A stretch of 64,000 bases of DNA from Bog-159 sp963756605 (GTDB lineage Bacteria > Acidobacteriota > Terriglobia > Bryobacterales > Bryobacteraceae), in NCBI GenBank assembly GCA_963756605.1, contig CAVWOT010000039.1:1-64000 (forward strand), written 5' to 3'. The notes beneath the pieces are model-generated. The model was given only the letters and a program-made list of their open reading frames with translations, ran no database searches and had not been told where the DNA came from. A program made the translations under genes and the position numbers. Of this stretch, positions 18,501 to 27,299 are shown piece by piece (positions within the stretch are counted from its first letter, which is position 1; the number at the start of each line of letters is the position of its first letter).

Positions 18501-18675
18501 CGGTTGCCGTATTGAATCCGCTGCTGTTGAGCCCTGAAACGGAAAAGGAACCTTCAGTCAGCGCACCGTTGACATTGATCAAACTGTCGTACAGGATCGA
18601 ATCGGCTCGCAGCGGAATAAGACCTGCCGATACCAGCCAGAGCAGTACTGCGAGTGCGACAGCACCTCTCTTCAT
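15589..18675 (-). CDS. Large secreted protein with internal PEP-CTERM signal, probably a two-gene fusion
   Basis: A 1028-residue protein; the ATG at 18675 has GGCGGAG 6 bases ahead and begins a signal peptide (ALAVLLWLVSAGLIPLRA). Residues 25-240 form an extracellular domain rich in Asn, Gly and Ser. Near residue 252 comes a complete PEP-CTERM sorting signal: TPEPGTWLLVSTAVLALLLF then RRGKYR, which normally ends a protein. Instead the frame continues into what looks like a second signal peptide starting at the Met encoded at 17883 (MRGAARFGFPAALIVP, ending LAHAQ). The second part has two CSDGSxPN...PPTCTSPATL segments, PKD-like sequence, a long alpha-toroid-like middle with QFSDGHWGQP, and a C-terminal fibronectin-III domain (VTLTWSHQTNAAGYKILRS). 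Its function is unknown. Confidence 0.75.
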   Translation of the reverse strand: MKRGAVALAVLLWLVSAGLIPLRADSILYDSLINVNGALTEGSFSVSGLNSSGFNTATGQGTLVFTFAPGSVGSYFFDLWLDVDLSAPNFNEYGAVSGTPAAGQSWEIGDPSAYYNSGLPPGGLGPGVDIVDDAALNALSNANGLPGNTDNFLGNCVGSTCNGDASLAMGFAFTLAANQEEVITLNLSEIVPTSGFYLQQIHPVDGCDQNGQNCANPTQLNLYFTGSAATEPIGSQTPEPGTWLLVSTAVLALLLFRRGKYRVAMRGAARFGFPAALIVPLLILLPPLAHAQITVLTVPFSPSVPSTPHTTYNVCSDGSIPNYTVSPPTCTSPATLSESTIRLGATAILPNTTDTYTGVWNFGDNTPNFNFTVGNASVNNYDVSTTHQYPATAAAGTTWNAVLTITDTNTSVQGNGTFPVIQEQDTLSSRVNVAIDNGLWYEHTTMWRGTTSINTTTVNWGGWDSGGPCPPSSICGPYGGIDANVVQSYEVNGHYANGLASDPYTDDVARGLARTLAFLVPEPTAFEGTKSITYNPAVLVDRCSDGSVPNFSTTPPTCTSPATLIQYNPNGTSCLNPPCAENFDYNQNNQILVAGNDSGQPGYEAGMYVDALVAGNNPTGTAAYGATASGNLPGVFGQTFQNIVIDLMDGIEYCQYYADPYDGATQSGYDAGGGWQYYCAATSSPDYDDNSVSQWNAIGLIAGFRGFGIPIPSVTLDTNQVWVTYSQDVNPSEPCLIEGNSSWNCTGIANNNSVVGAFGYGGDYAYGFEPWGAFAVTPSGMVQMAMDGIGRTTAQNADQRWNMAESFYHDNLCYNFNTPSQQNVYMDPLYYTYGMLSFSKSMLLHDPGFSLSPIQFLEDEPAGTNPIDWYGALSPAHGGTDACDGFAQTLVERQFSDGHWGQPTFYDQNSTQSLFETPWALIILKQSIITACIDNLNGKGKPQTPLSAATVTLTWSHQTNAAGYKILRSPTQGGTFVAVGKTTSTVFVDHTTGLKNGQTYYYYVQPLNSNDAEICQSNQATITIPRYH

Positions 18676-18932
18676 GTGGACTCCGCCCCCCCCAAGCCAA
18701 GAGTTCCACCAGGAGTTTTTCCTGGTCCGGGCGGCCACACTACTACACCATGCCGCCTGGAGGACCAGAATACAGTAATAGGCGCGGAAAGTCCAGCATA
18801 TTGCTGTAATTTTGTGAGCTTATCCCAGTATTTTTCTTACGCCTTAAGCAGCCGCGCCGGCGCGATCCACTAGCGTTAATCGGGCAGGCGGCCAGATCGC
18901 CCGAAACGATACCGCATGTTAGATTATTCACT

Positions 18933-20342
<1,410 letters not shown>

Positions 20343-20346
20343 GTCC

Positions 20347-20390
20347 TGTGGGGCAGGCGTCCACGCCTGCGGTGGGTCTCCAGACCCGCC
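20347..20390. repeat. Modular palindrome, half unit
   Basis: GTGGGGC is followed by GCAGGCGT-CC-ACGCCTGC (20353-20370) and by an abutting second hairpin with GGGTCT-CC-AGACCC (20371-20390). Both centres are T-CC-A. It sits between the stops of two convergent genes and could terminate both. It is one of the family listed also at 34711, 35921, 45288 and 53898. Confidence 0.8.
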
Positions 20391-20419
20391 CTGCCGCTCA
20401 GCCTGCGGCGGCAACAAAG

Positions 20420-21103
20420 TCATCGCAACTCACAACAGCGCAACGCCGCCGCCACCGCCGCCAAAATCTCCACTGACCCCGGCGTGTCGCTGTGCACGCA
20501 AATCGTCTGCACGCTCCCGGCGCGCGCCAATCGCAGCGCCTGCGCGGCCGCATCCGCCGGATCGGTAATCAAAGCATCGGCGAATTTGCGGGGCCGCAAA
20601 CTGCCATCGGGTTCGTAGCGTCGATCGGCGAATCCCTCCGCCGCGACACGAAAGCCCATGTCACGCCACACGTCCAGCATCGTAGACCCCGCCAGCCCTA
20701 CCAACACCAGATCCTTTCCGTGACGAGTGACGCCTTCGCCAATCGCGCGCGCCACATCGCGATTTTTCGCCGCAATATTATATAGAGCGCCATGCGGTTT
20801 CACGTGCTTGAGATCCCCCGCGATCGCCGCCAGCGCGCCTATCTGATGGCGCACCGTCTCCGCGATCTGTTCCGCGGTCAGCGCCATCTCCACACGGCCG
20901 AAGTTGGTCCGATCCGGATAGCCCGGATGCGCCCCAACCGCCACGCCATGCCGCCGCGCCAGATCCACTGTACGCCGCATGGTGGCCGCATCGCCCGCGT
21001 GCCCGCCGCAAGCAACGTTGGCCGACGTAATGTGCGCCATCAGCGCTTCCTCGAGCGCGGTGTCCGGCAGTTCGCCCATGTCGCAATTCAAGTCGAGGAA
21101 CAT
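20420..21103 (-). CDS. pxpA: 5-oxoprolinase subunit A (LamB/YcsF family)
   Basis: A 227-residue LamB/YcsF protein. The start is typical: DLNCDMGE, then TSANVACGGHAGDAATMRRTVDLARRHGVAVGAHPGYPD, with the conserved Asp and His residues of the family. KPHGALYN and EGFADRRYEPDGSLRPR follow, and the end carries ICVHSDTPGSVEI. PxpA works with PxpB and PxpC to open 5-oxoproline using ATP; those subunits are not in this window. It is a little shorter than usual because the segment after DMGE is trimmed. The gene starts 20 bases after the formylglycine-generating-enzyme-like gene and is probably cotranscribed with it. Confidence 0.92.
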   Translation of the reverse strand: MFLDLNCDMGELPDTALEEALMAHITSANVACGGHAGDAATMRRTVDLARRHGVAVGAHPGYPDRTNFGRVEMALTAEQIAETVRHQIGALAAIAGDLKHVKPHGALYNIAAKNRDVARAIGEGVTRHGKDLVLVGLAGSTMLDVWRDMGFRVAAEGFADRRYEPDGSLRPRKFADALITDPADAAAQALRLARAGSVQTICVHSDTPGSVEILAAVAAALRCCELR

Positions 21104-21123
21104 GTCGATTGAAAAGTGACCTC

Positions 21124-21945
21124 TTATCGCGCCGTCCGGACCACCCGAAACCCCACATTATGCATCCGGCTAACCGGAAATTCGAAATTGCGCGCGGTCA
21201 CGCGGCAATACTTCGCCGGGTCGAGCCAGCTTCCGCCGCGAAAGACACGATATGAACCAGTCGCCGGCCCTACCGGATCGGACGCCGGACTCTCCGCGTA
21301 ATAATCGCGGCCGTACCAGTCGCTGACCCACTCCGCCACATTGCCCAAGGTGTCGTACATGCCGCGCGCGTTCGGCTGCTTTTCGCCAACCGCATGCGTG
21401 CGCCCCTCGGAATCGTCTTTGTACCACGCGCCTGCGCCGATGTCGCCCGCATCGTCGCGCGCGGCGTACTCCCACTCCGCCTCGGTCGGCAGCCTGTACA
21501 CGTGCTCACGGTCGCGCGCGTTGAGCCGCGCCAGAAAAACTTGGATGTCGTCCCACGAAACACTCTCCACAGGCAGCGGTGCGCCCTTAAACTGGCTGGG
21601 ATTGCTGCCCACCGTGGAGCCCTGGGGTGTGGTGCGCATCGCATCTGCCCCGGCGTGTGGGTCCACCATCGCCGTTTCCCACTGCGCCTCGGTCACCTCG
21701 AATTTGCCGATCTCAAAATCGCGGCTGATCCGCACACGATGCACCGGCCCTTCGTCGGCCTCGCCTCCCGCCGAGCCCATTTGGAATTCGCCCGCCGGAA
21801 TGCGTACCATCGCGCTGCCGTCCAGCAATGCGGTCAGCCCGTATGAGGCAGGGTTCTGCTGGGCAGATAGCCGCGGCAACCAGACGGCAGTCATAGTACA
21901 GAGAAAAGACCGGCGCGGTAACCGCCAATCGAGAACGCACGCCAT
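21124..21945 (-). CDS. Formylglycine-generating-enzyme-like (SUMF1/FGE-sulfatase) protein
   Basis: A 273-residue exported protein. The ATG at 21945 is chosen because TATAAT (21960-21955) is 9 bases ahead, inside the longer reading. The N-terminus RLPRRSFLCTMTAVWL looks like a signal sequence. The FGE-sulfatase domain runs from MVRIPAGEFQMGS through GPVHRVRISRDFEIGKFEVTEAQW, LPVESVSWDDIQVFLARLN, YRLPTEAEWEYAAR, NARGMYDTLGNVAEWVSDWYGRDYY to VFRGGSWLDPAKYCRVTARN and GFRVVR. A single Cys lies in the CRVTARN segment and I do not see a second Cys where the copper-site pair of true FGE lies, so it may be a non-catalytic or differently acting member. It is divergent from the DUF1592 cytochrome and upstream of pxpA. 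Confidence 0.88.
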   Translation of the reverse strand: MACVLDWRLPRRSFLCTMTAVWLPRLSAQQNPASYGLTALLDGSAMVRIPAGEFQMGSAGGEADEGPVHRVRISRDFEIGKFEVTEAQWETAMVDPHAGADAMRTTPQGSTVGSNPSQFKGAPLPVESVSWDDIQVFLARLNARDREHVYRLPTEAEWEYAARDDAGDIGAGAWYKDDSEGRTHAVGEKQPNARGMYDTLGNVAEWVSDWYGRDYYAESPASDPVGPATGSYRVFRGGSWLDPAKYCRVTARNFEFPVSRMHNVGFRVVRTAR

Positions 21946-21987
21946 TCCAGATGTATTATAGAACAAGGGCATTCGGAACCGGTTTTA

Positions 21988-24324
21988 GTGCATTCCAATT
22001 TGCGGACCATTGCGATAGGTATCTGGATAGCCGGCGCGTTGTGCGCCGCGGATTCCGCGCCGCCGGATTTCGATTCGGCCGTGAAGCCGGTGCTCTCGAA
22101 GACCTGCGCCCTCTGTCACAACGATAAGCTCGCGTCCGGCGGCCTGAACGTCAAACTGCTGCTGACGCCCGACTCGATTGCTACCTATCGCGATGGTTGG
22201 GAAACCATTCTCGACAAGCTGCGCGCCGGCGAGATGCCGCCCAAGGGAATCCCGCGCCCGCCGGAAGCGCAAATGCAGACCCTGATTCACTACGTGGAAG
22301 GTGAATTCGAAAAGGCCGACCGCAACATCAAGCCCGACCCCGGCCACGTCACCGCCCGCCGCTTGAACCGTAGTGAGTATTCGAATACGATTCGCGATCT
22401 GCTGGCCGTCGATTTCCGCGCCGACAAGGATTTTCCGACCGACGACTCCGGCTATGGCTTCGACAACATCGGCGACGTCCTCACCATCTCGCCCGTCCTG
22501 ATGGAGAGCTACGTGGACGCGGCGGAGACCATCGCCTCGCGCGCCATGGGCGCCGACCCGCTGCCTAAGAAGCCGCTCGAGGCCCAATACAGCACGAAAG
22601 ACAAAACCATCCGGCGACTGGATGTGAGCACCGTGGAAGCTTCGCACCGCGTCGAATGGGATGGCGATTACACTGTGCGCTTCGGCATGCCCGGTGAGCG
22701 GACCGCAGACGCCAAGCCGGTGACGCTGGGCTTCTGGATGGACGGCACGCTGCTGAAGACTCTGCCGGTCGAAACCAAGCCGTCGAAACTGGTTTACTTC
22801 GATCCTTATTCGGAAGCGGAAGTACGCGTGTACCTGCCTTCCGGCGACCACGTTTTTCGCGCCGGTTTCATCGACGACGACTTCGTCAAAACCCTGCCTG
22901 AGAAGGACGCGTACAACAATAAGAAAAATAAATTCCTGAGTTCGATCAGCTTCGTGGGACCGTTTCCGACCGATGTGGAGCGCGCCAGCCGCAAGAAGAT
23001 TCTGATATGCGATCCCAAGTCCGGCCAGGCGTGCGTCGAGAAGATCGTCGCCAACCTGGCGCATCACGCTTACCGTCGGCCGGCCACCCACACGGAGGTG
23101 GCGTCGTTGCTGAAGTTCGTTGCCCTCGCCCGCGGGCGGGGCGAAAGCACCGAGCAAGGCATCCAACTGGCCATCGAAGCTATGCTGGTGACGCCGCAGT
23201 TTCTCTTCCGCATCGAGCACGATCCCAACCCCACCGATGCGGCAGATGTGCACCGGATTTCAGACGTCGAACTGGCCTCGCGCCTCAGCTATTTTTTGTG
23301 GAGTTCCATGCCGGACGATGAACTGCTGGGGCTCGCCGAAGTGGGCAAGCTGCACGATCCCGCCGTCCTCGACGCCCAGGTGAAGCGTATGTTGGCTGAC
23401 CGGCGCGCGGCGGCCCTCGCCACCAATTTCGCCGGCCAGTGGCTGGAGGTGCGCAATCTGGACGTGGTGAAGCCCGATCCCGTGAAGTTTCCCGAATGGG
23501 GGCCGGAGCTGCGCGAAGCTATGAAGACCGAAACGCGCATGTTCTTCGAATATGTACTGCGCGAGAATCGTCCACTTTCGGATTTCATCGACGCCAAATA
23601 TACATTCCTGAATGCGCGCCTGGCGAAATTCTATGGCATCCCTGGCGTTACCGGGCCGGACTTCCGGCGGGTGGAATTGACCACCGGCCAGCGCGGCGGG
23701 CTGCTGAGCCAGGCTAGCGTGTTGACGGTTTCCAGTTACCCGACGCGCACCTCCGTCGTGCTGCGCGGGAAATATGTGCTGAACAATATCCTCGGATCGG
23801 AGATCCCCCCGCCTCCGCCCGATGTGCCCGCGCTCGACGAAAGCGCCGTCGGTACGTTGATGTCGCTGCGCCAGCAGATGGAAAAACATCGCGCCGATCC
23901 GATGTGCTCTTCGTGCCACAACAAAATGGACCCGCTGGGCTTCGGCCTGGAGAACTACAACGCGATCGGCAAATGGCGCACCGAAGACGGCAAATTCCCG
24001 GTGGATTCGAGCGGCACACTGCCCAACGGCCAGTCGTTCAAGACGCCGGACGAGATGCGCGCCCTGCTGATGGCAGGACTGCCGCAGTTTTCGCGCTGCT
24101 TGACCGAAAAGATGCTGACCTATGCCTTGGGCCGCGGCCTGCATCCCTACGATCGCCGCACGGTGAACGGCATCAACCGCGATATGGCCGCCTCCGGCTA
24201 TCATTTCCAATCGTTGATATTCGATATAGTGCACAGCCCGCCGTTCCAGATGGGCCGCGGCGATAATGCTCCGGGCACGCGTCCAGCCACGGAAGCCAAA
24301 GTGAAAGAGGTAGCCCAACGATGA
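21988..24324 (+). CDS. DUF1592-family c-type cytochrome (PSD1/DUF1587/1592/1588/1585)
   Basis: A 778-residue secreted protein from a GTG start, with a signal peptide (IAIGIWIAGALCAADS). Domain order is as in planctomycete and acidobacterial relatives. First comes a cytochrome-c-like PSD1 domain with one heme motif CALCH at residues 40-44. DUF1587 (ARRLNRSEYSNTIRDLL) follows, then DUF1595 (ANLAHHAYRRPATHTE), DUF1592 (LASRLSYFLWSSMPDDELL), DUF1588 with RTSVVLRGKYVLNNILG and a second C-x-x-C-H (CSSCH), and DUF1585 (LTEKMLTYALGRGLHPYDRR). It is expected in the periplasm or on the surface, in electron transfer linked to an unknown substrate. The stop overlaps the next start (ATGA), so it is coupled to the DUF1552 gene. 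Confidence 0.92.
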   Translation: MHSNLRTIAIGIWIAGALCAADSAPPDFDSAVKPVLSKTCALCHNDKLASGGLNVKLLLTPDSIATYRDGWETILDKLRAGEMPPKGIPRPPEAQMQTLIHYVEGEFEKADRNIKPDPGHVTARRLNRSEYSNTIRDLLAVDFRADKDFPTDDSGYGFDNIGDVLTISPVLMESYVDAAETIASRAMGADPLPKKPLEAQYSTKDKTIRRLDVSTVEASHRVEWDGDYTVRFGMPGERTADAKPVTLGFWMDGTLLKTLPVETKPSKLVYFDPYSEAEVRVYLPSGDHVFRAGFIDDDFVKTLPEKDAYNNKKNKFLSSISFVGPFPTDVERASRKKILICDPKSGQACVEKIVANLAHHAYRRPATHTEVASLLKFVALARGRGESTEQGIQLAIEAMLVTPQFLFRIEHDPNPTDAADVHRISDVELASRLSYFLWSSMPDDELLGLAEVGKLHDPAVLDAQVKRMLADRRAAALATNFAGQWLEVRNLDVVKPDPVKFPEWGPELREAMKTETRMFFEYVLRENRPLSDFIDAKYTFLNARLAKFYGIPGVTGPDFRRVELTTGQRGGLLSQASVLTVSSYPTRTSVVLRGKYVLNNILGSEIPPPPPDVPALDESAVGTLMSLRQQMEKHRADPMCSSCHNKMDPLGFGLENYNAIGKWRTEDGKFPVDSSGTLPNGQSFKTPDEMRALLMAGLPQFSRCLTEKMLTYALGRGLHPYDRRTVNGINRDMAASGYHFQSLIFDIVHSPPFQMGRGDNAPGTRPATEAKVKEVAQR

Positions 24325-25661
24325 TCACCAAGACAGCACTCCCCCGCCGCACCTTCCTACGCGGCATGGGCACGGCCGTCGCGCTGCCGTTCCTCGACGC
24401 CATGGTTCCCGCGCTGGCGGCCGCCAAGAACAGCCAGCCGCCCGTGCGCATGGCCTTCGTCTACGTGCCGAACGGCATCATCATGCAAGGCTGGAACCCG
24501 GACTACGAAGGTCCGCTGGCCGAGCTGCCCCGCATCCTGAAGCCGCTCGAACCTTACCGCCAGGACATCACGCTGTTCGGAAATCTCACCCACAACACCG
24601 GCCGCGCCCTGCTCGACGGCGCCGGCGACCACGGCCGCTGTTGCGCTTCATACCTCACCGGCGTGCAGCCGCGCAAAACCGTCATCGATATCAAGGCCGG
24701 CGTCTCGTTCGACCAGATCGTGGCGAACCAGGTGGGCAAGCAGACGCGCTTTCCCTCGTTAGAACTCGGCATGGAAGATGCCCGCCAGGCCGGCGATTGC
24801 GACTCCGGCTACTCCTGCGCTTACACCAACAATCTGGCCTGGAAGAGCGAGACCGAGCCGCTGCCGCCGGTTCTCGACCCGCGCGCGCTTTTCGAGCGCC
24901 TGTTCGGCCGCGGCGGCAACCTCACACCGGCGGCCCGCGCGCGCGAAAATCTCTATCGCCGCAGCATCCTCGATTTCGTCAGCGACGACACCCGCAAGCT
25001 TGAAACCAGCCTCGGTCCCACCGACCGCCGCAAGCTCGACGAGTACCTCTCGTCCATCCGGGAAATCGAGCGCCAGATTGAAAAAGCCGAAAAGACCAAC
25101 GCTGAAATCGATCCGCACATGGAGAAGCCCTACGGCATCCCCGCCGATTTCGCCGAGCACTTCAAGCTGATGAGCGACATGATGACCGTCGCCTTCCAGT
25201 CCGACCTGACCCGTGTCATCACCTTTCTGGTAACGCACGAAGGTACCTCGCGCACTTACCGCGAGATCGACATCCCCGACGGACACCATCCGCTGACCCA
25301 TCACCGCAATCAGCCGGACCTCATCGAAAAGGTGACTCAGATCAATTCGTACCACGTGCGCCAGTTCGCCGCCTGGATCGCGAAGATGCGCTCCATCCGC
25401 GAGGGCGACGGCTCCCTGCTGGACAATTGCATGATCGTCTACGGCGCCGGCCTTTCCGACGGCAACCGCCACTTGCACGAGGACCTGCCCACCCTGATCG
25501 CGGGGCGCGGTGGGAACCATTTCAAATCCGGCCGGCGCATCGTCTACCGGAAAGAGACGCCCATGTGCAACCTCTACCTGGCCATGATGGACCGCATGGG
25601 CGTGCACATCGAGCACTTCGGCGATTCCACCGGACGCCTGGACGCCCTGGACCTCACCTGA
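24321..25661 (+). CDS. DUF1552 protein, Tat-exported
   Basis: A 446-residue protein whose start is a twin-arginine signal (PRRTFLRGMGTAVALPFLDAM). DUF1552 hallmarks are RMAFVYVPNGIIMQGW, LTHNTGRALLDGAGDHGRCCASYLTG, SFDQIVANQVG, TRFPSLELGMED, DSGYSCAYTNNLAWKS and the C-terminal DNCMIVYGAGLSDGNRHLHEDLPTLIAG with RIVYRKETPMCNLYLAMMDRMG. It always follows a DUF1592 cytochrome, and the 4-base overlap here fits. DUF1552 proteins are thought to have an alkaline-phosphatase-like fold but no reaction is assigned. Tat export suggests a cofactor or folding in the cytoplasm before it meets the cytochrome. Confidence 0.92.
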   Translation: MITKTALPRRTFLRGMGTAVALPFLDAMVPALAAAKNSQPPVRMAFVYVPNGIIMQGWNPDYEGPLAELPRILKPLEPYRQDITLFGNLTHNTGRALLDGAGDHGRCCASYLTGVQPRKTVIDIKAGVSFDQIVANQVGKQTRFPSLELGMEDARQAGDCDSGYSCAYTNNLAWKSETEPLPPVLDPRALFERLFGRGGNLTPAARARENLYRRSILDFVSDDTRKLETSLGPTDRRKLDEYLSSIREIERQIEKAEKTNAEIDPHMEKPYGIPADFAEHFKLMSDMMTVAFQSDLTRVITFLVTHEGTSRTYREIDIPDGHHPLTHHRNQPDLIEKVTQINSYHVRQFAAWIAKMRSIREGDGSLLDNCMIVYGAGLSDGNRHLHEDLPTLIAGRGGNHFKSGRRIVYRKETPMCNLYLAMMDRMGVHIEHFGDSTGRLDALDLT

Positions 25662-25662
25662 C

Positions 25663-26628
25663 ATGCAGTTCCCAGGCGCCGCCAAACCGCCCGTCGGCAT
25701 CGTGTTCGATTCCGCGATGAACACGGCCGGCGACGTGCTGGCCTTGGCCATGCTGCATGGCTTCGACGGCAAGGACCAGGCACGCATCGCAGCCATTTCG
25801 ATCAGCAGCGGAGACTTGCGAGCCGTGCAGTTCTGCGATGCGGTGCGCGCTTTTTACGCCAGCGCCACTACCGGCGTCGCGGCCATGTTCATGCATGATG
25901 CGCCAGTCGGACTGGCCGATACCAGGTCCGCCGCTGAAACACCGATGTTCAGCAAGCTGGCGTACGAAAGCACGGTCAAGAGCATCAATGACACGGCCGA
26001 TCCTGCCACGCTGATCCGCAATATGCTGGAAGCGCAGTACGATCAGAGTGCGGCGATCGTGCTCAGCGGGCCGGCTACGGATCTGGCGCACGCACTCGCT
26101 CTCTACGGCACGAAAGACTGGATAGAGCGCAAAGTCAAGCTGTTGTGCGTGGCCGAACCCGGCCTCGACGCAGACCCGGCCGCGGCACGCCAGGTATTCG
26201 CCGGGTGGCCCACGCCGATCGTGACCGTGGGGCGGGAAATCGGCGAGGCCCTCCCGTTTCCGGCCGACAGCTTCGAAAAAGATTTCGCGTGGTCGACCGC
26301 ACATCCCATAGTGGATGCCTACCGCGCCTATCAGCCTATGCCGTATGATGCGCCCTCCTGCGCCATGGCGGCGATGCTCTACGCGGTCCACCCCAACGAC
26401 GGCTATTTCAAAGTCAGCGGCAGCGGCAATCCGCGCGCACTGCTGCTCGATCCGGAGCAGAAGGAACGCATTATCCGGACGTATATCGAGATGGCCAGCG
26501 CCAAGCCCGTCCCGCGCAAGCCGCGCCGTCCACCGGCTGATCAGGATAAGAAGGAAGACGGCAAGAAGCAGGAAGAGAAGAAGCAGGAAGAGAAGAAGCA
26601 GGAAGAGAAGAAGGAGGAGAAACCGTAG
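25663..26628 (+). CDS. Nucleoside-hydrolase-like protein without the metal motif
   Basis: A 321-residue protein starting 1 base after the DUF1552 stop. The fold looks like inosine-uridine nucleoside hydrolase: GIVFDSAMNTAGDVLALAMLHGF, AAISIS, ILSGPATDLAHAL-like sequence and a late acidic segment. The family's DxDxxxDD calcium site is replaced by DSAMNTAGD, keeping only one or two acids, so ordinary nucleoside hydrolysis is doubtful. There is no clear signal peptide. The tail is basic and Glu-rich, with a five-residue KQEEK repeat. As third gene of the cytochrome operon it probably handles a product of the DUF1592/DUF1552 pair, but the reaction is unknown. Confidence 0.65.
   Translation: MQFPGAAKPPVGIVFDSAMNTAGDVLALAMLHGFDGKDQARIAAISISSGDLRAVQFCDAVRAFYASATTGVAAMFMHDAPVGLADTRSAAETPMFSKLAYESTVKSINDTADPATLIRNMLEAQYDQSAAIVLSGPATDLAHALALYGTKDWIERKVKLLCVAEPGLDADPAAARQVFAGWPTPIVTVGREIGEALPFPADSFEKDFAWSTAHPIVDAYRAYQPMPYDAPSCAMAAMLYAVHPNDGYFKVSGSGNPRALLLDPEQKERIIRTYIEMASAKPVPRKPRRPPADQDKKEDGKKQEEKKQEEKKQEEKKEEKP
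26566..26610 (+). repeat. Three 15-bp tandem repeats encoding KQEEK
   Basis: AAGCAGGAAGAGAAG is repeated three times without error and is followed by a partial copy, near the 3' end of the nucleoside-hydrolase-like gene. Each unit is 5 codons, so copy-number change would keep frame. Confidence 0.9.
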
Positions 26629-26643
26629 GTATCTCGCGCCGCA

Positions 26644-27024
26644 TCATACCCTGCCGCGCAGGCGGTCCAGCTTGCGGCGATCTCGCTTCGACGGCCGGCC
26701 TTCCTGCCACGCTTCGAAATGCGGCTCGGTTTTGCGTTCTTCCGCCAACTTCAGGCGCAACTGCCGGCTAGCTTCCGTCTCGCGATATAGTGTTTGCGCG
26801 ATCGCTGCCGGACCCCGCATCTCACTCGCCAGCAGCACTTCCACCTGGAACTCGCCGCTGTCATTCTTCACTTGCAGCAGATCGCCGGCGCGCACCTCCC
26901 GCGAAGCTTTGGCAGGTTGTCCATTCGACTCAATTCTGCCGAGTTCGCAAGCCCGCGAAGCCAGTGCGCGCGACTTGAAGAACCGGGCCGCCCAGAGCCA
27001 CTTGTCGATTCGCACGCGTCCCAT
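26644..27024 (-). CDS. hslR: S4-domain RNA-binding protein, Hsp15 type
   Basis: A 126-residue protein with an N-terminal S4 domain: RIDKWLWAARFFKSRALASRACELGRIESNGQPAKASREVRAGD is the helix-turn-strand RNA-binding motif. The C-terminal half is basic (KRDRRKLDRLRGRV). Hsp15 proteins bind the 50S subunit carrying a stranded peptidyl-tRNA. The match to the R-IDKWLW start is strong. It is a single gene, convergent with the cytochrome operon and divergent from the broken ABC transporter. Confidence 0.88.
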   Translation of the reverse strand: MGRVRIDKWLWAARFFKSRALASRACELGRIESNGQPAKASREVRAGDLLQVKNDSGEFQVEVLLASEMRGPAAIAQTLYRETEASRQLRLKLAEERKTEPHFEAWQEGRPSKRDRRKLDRLRGRV

Positions 27025-27055
27025 GACTCCATTTTCGGATAAACCGGCGCTGTCA

Positions 27056-27171
27056 CTTAGTATACCGGGATCGCTGAGACTAAGTTAACGCTGAGCTTAA
27101 TTACTACATCGGCGAGACTTATAACTGCCTCTGAGCCTTAGTATACCAAAAGATATGGCATATCTTATACT
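27056..27171. promoter_or_regulatory. Operator-rich promoter of the broken ABC operon
   Basis: An AT-rich stretch holding an 11-base direct repeat CTTAGTATACC (27056-27066 and 27137-27147) with an inverted ACTAAG between them. A 17-base perfect palindrome, AAGATATG-G-CATATCTT (27150-27166), abuts a -10-like TATACT (27166-27171). The GTG of the ATPase gene is 6 bases further, so the mRNA would be leaderless. A dimeric repressor such as a GntR or PadR protein would suit the site, but no such gene is adjacent. Confidence 0.6.
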
Positions 27172-27299
27172 GGTTCCGTGGAACTCGTGATCGAAGGCGT
27201 CAACAAGGTCTACAGAGGCAAAACCCGGGCGTTGCGGGATTTCGTAAGCGGCTGAGAATCACCAGGACTGTGGGCCCGATCCGATGATCAAGCTGGAAG

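Noticed and set aside
21985..24318. Two long minus-strand ORFs of 422 and 352 codons
   Set aside because: They mirror the DUF1592 gene codon by codon and contain no recognisable motif.
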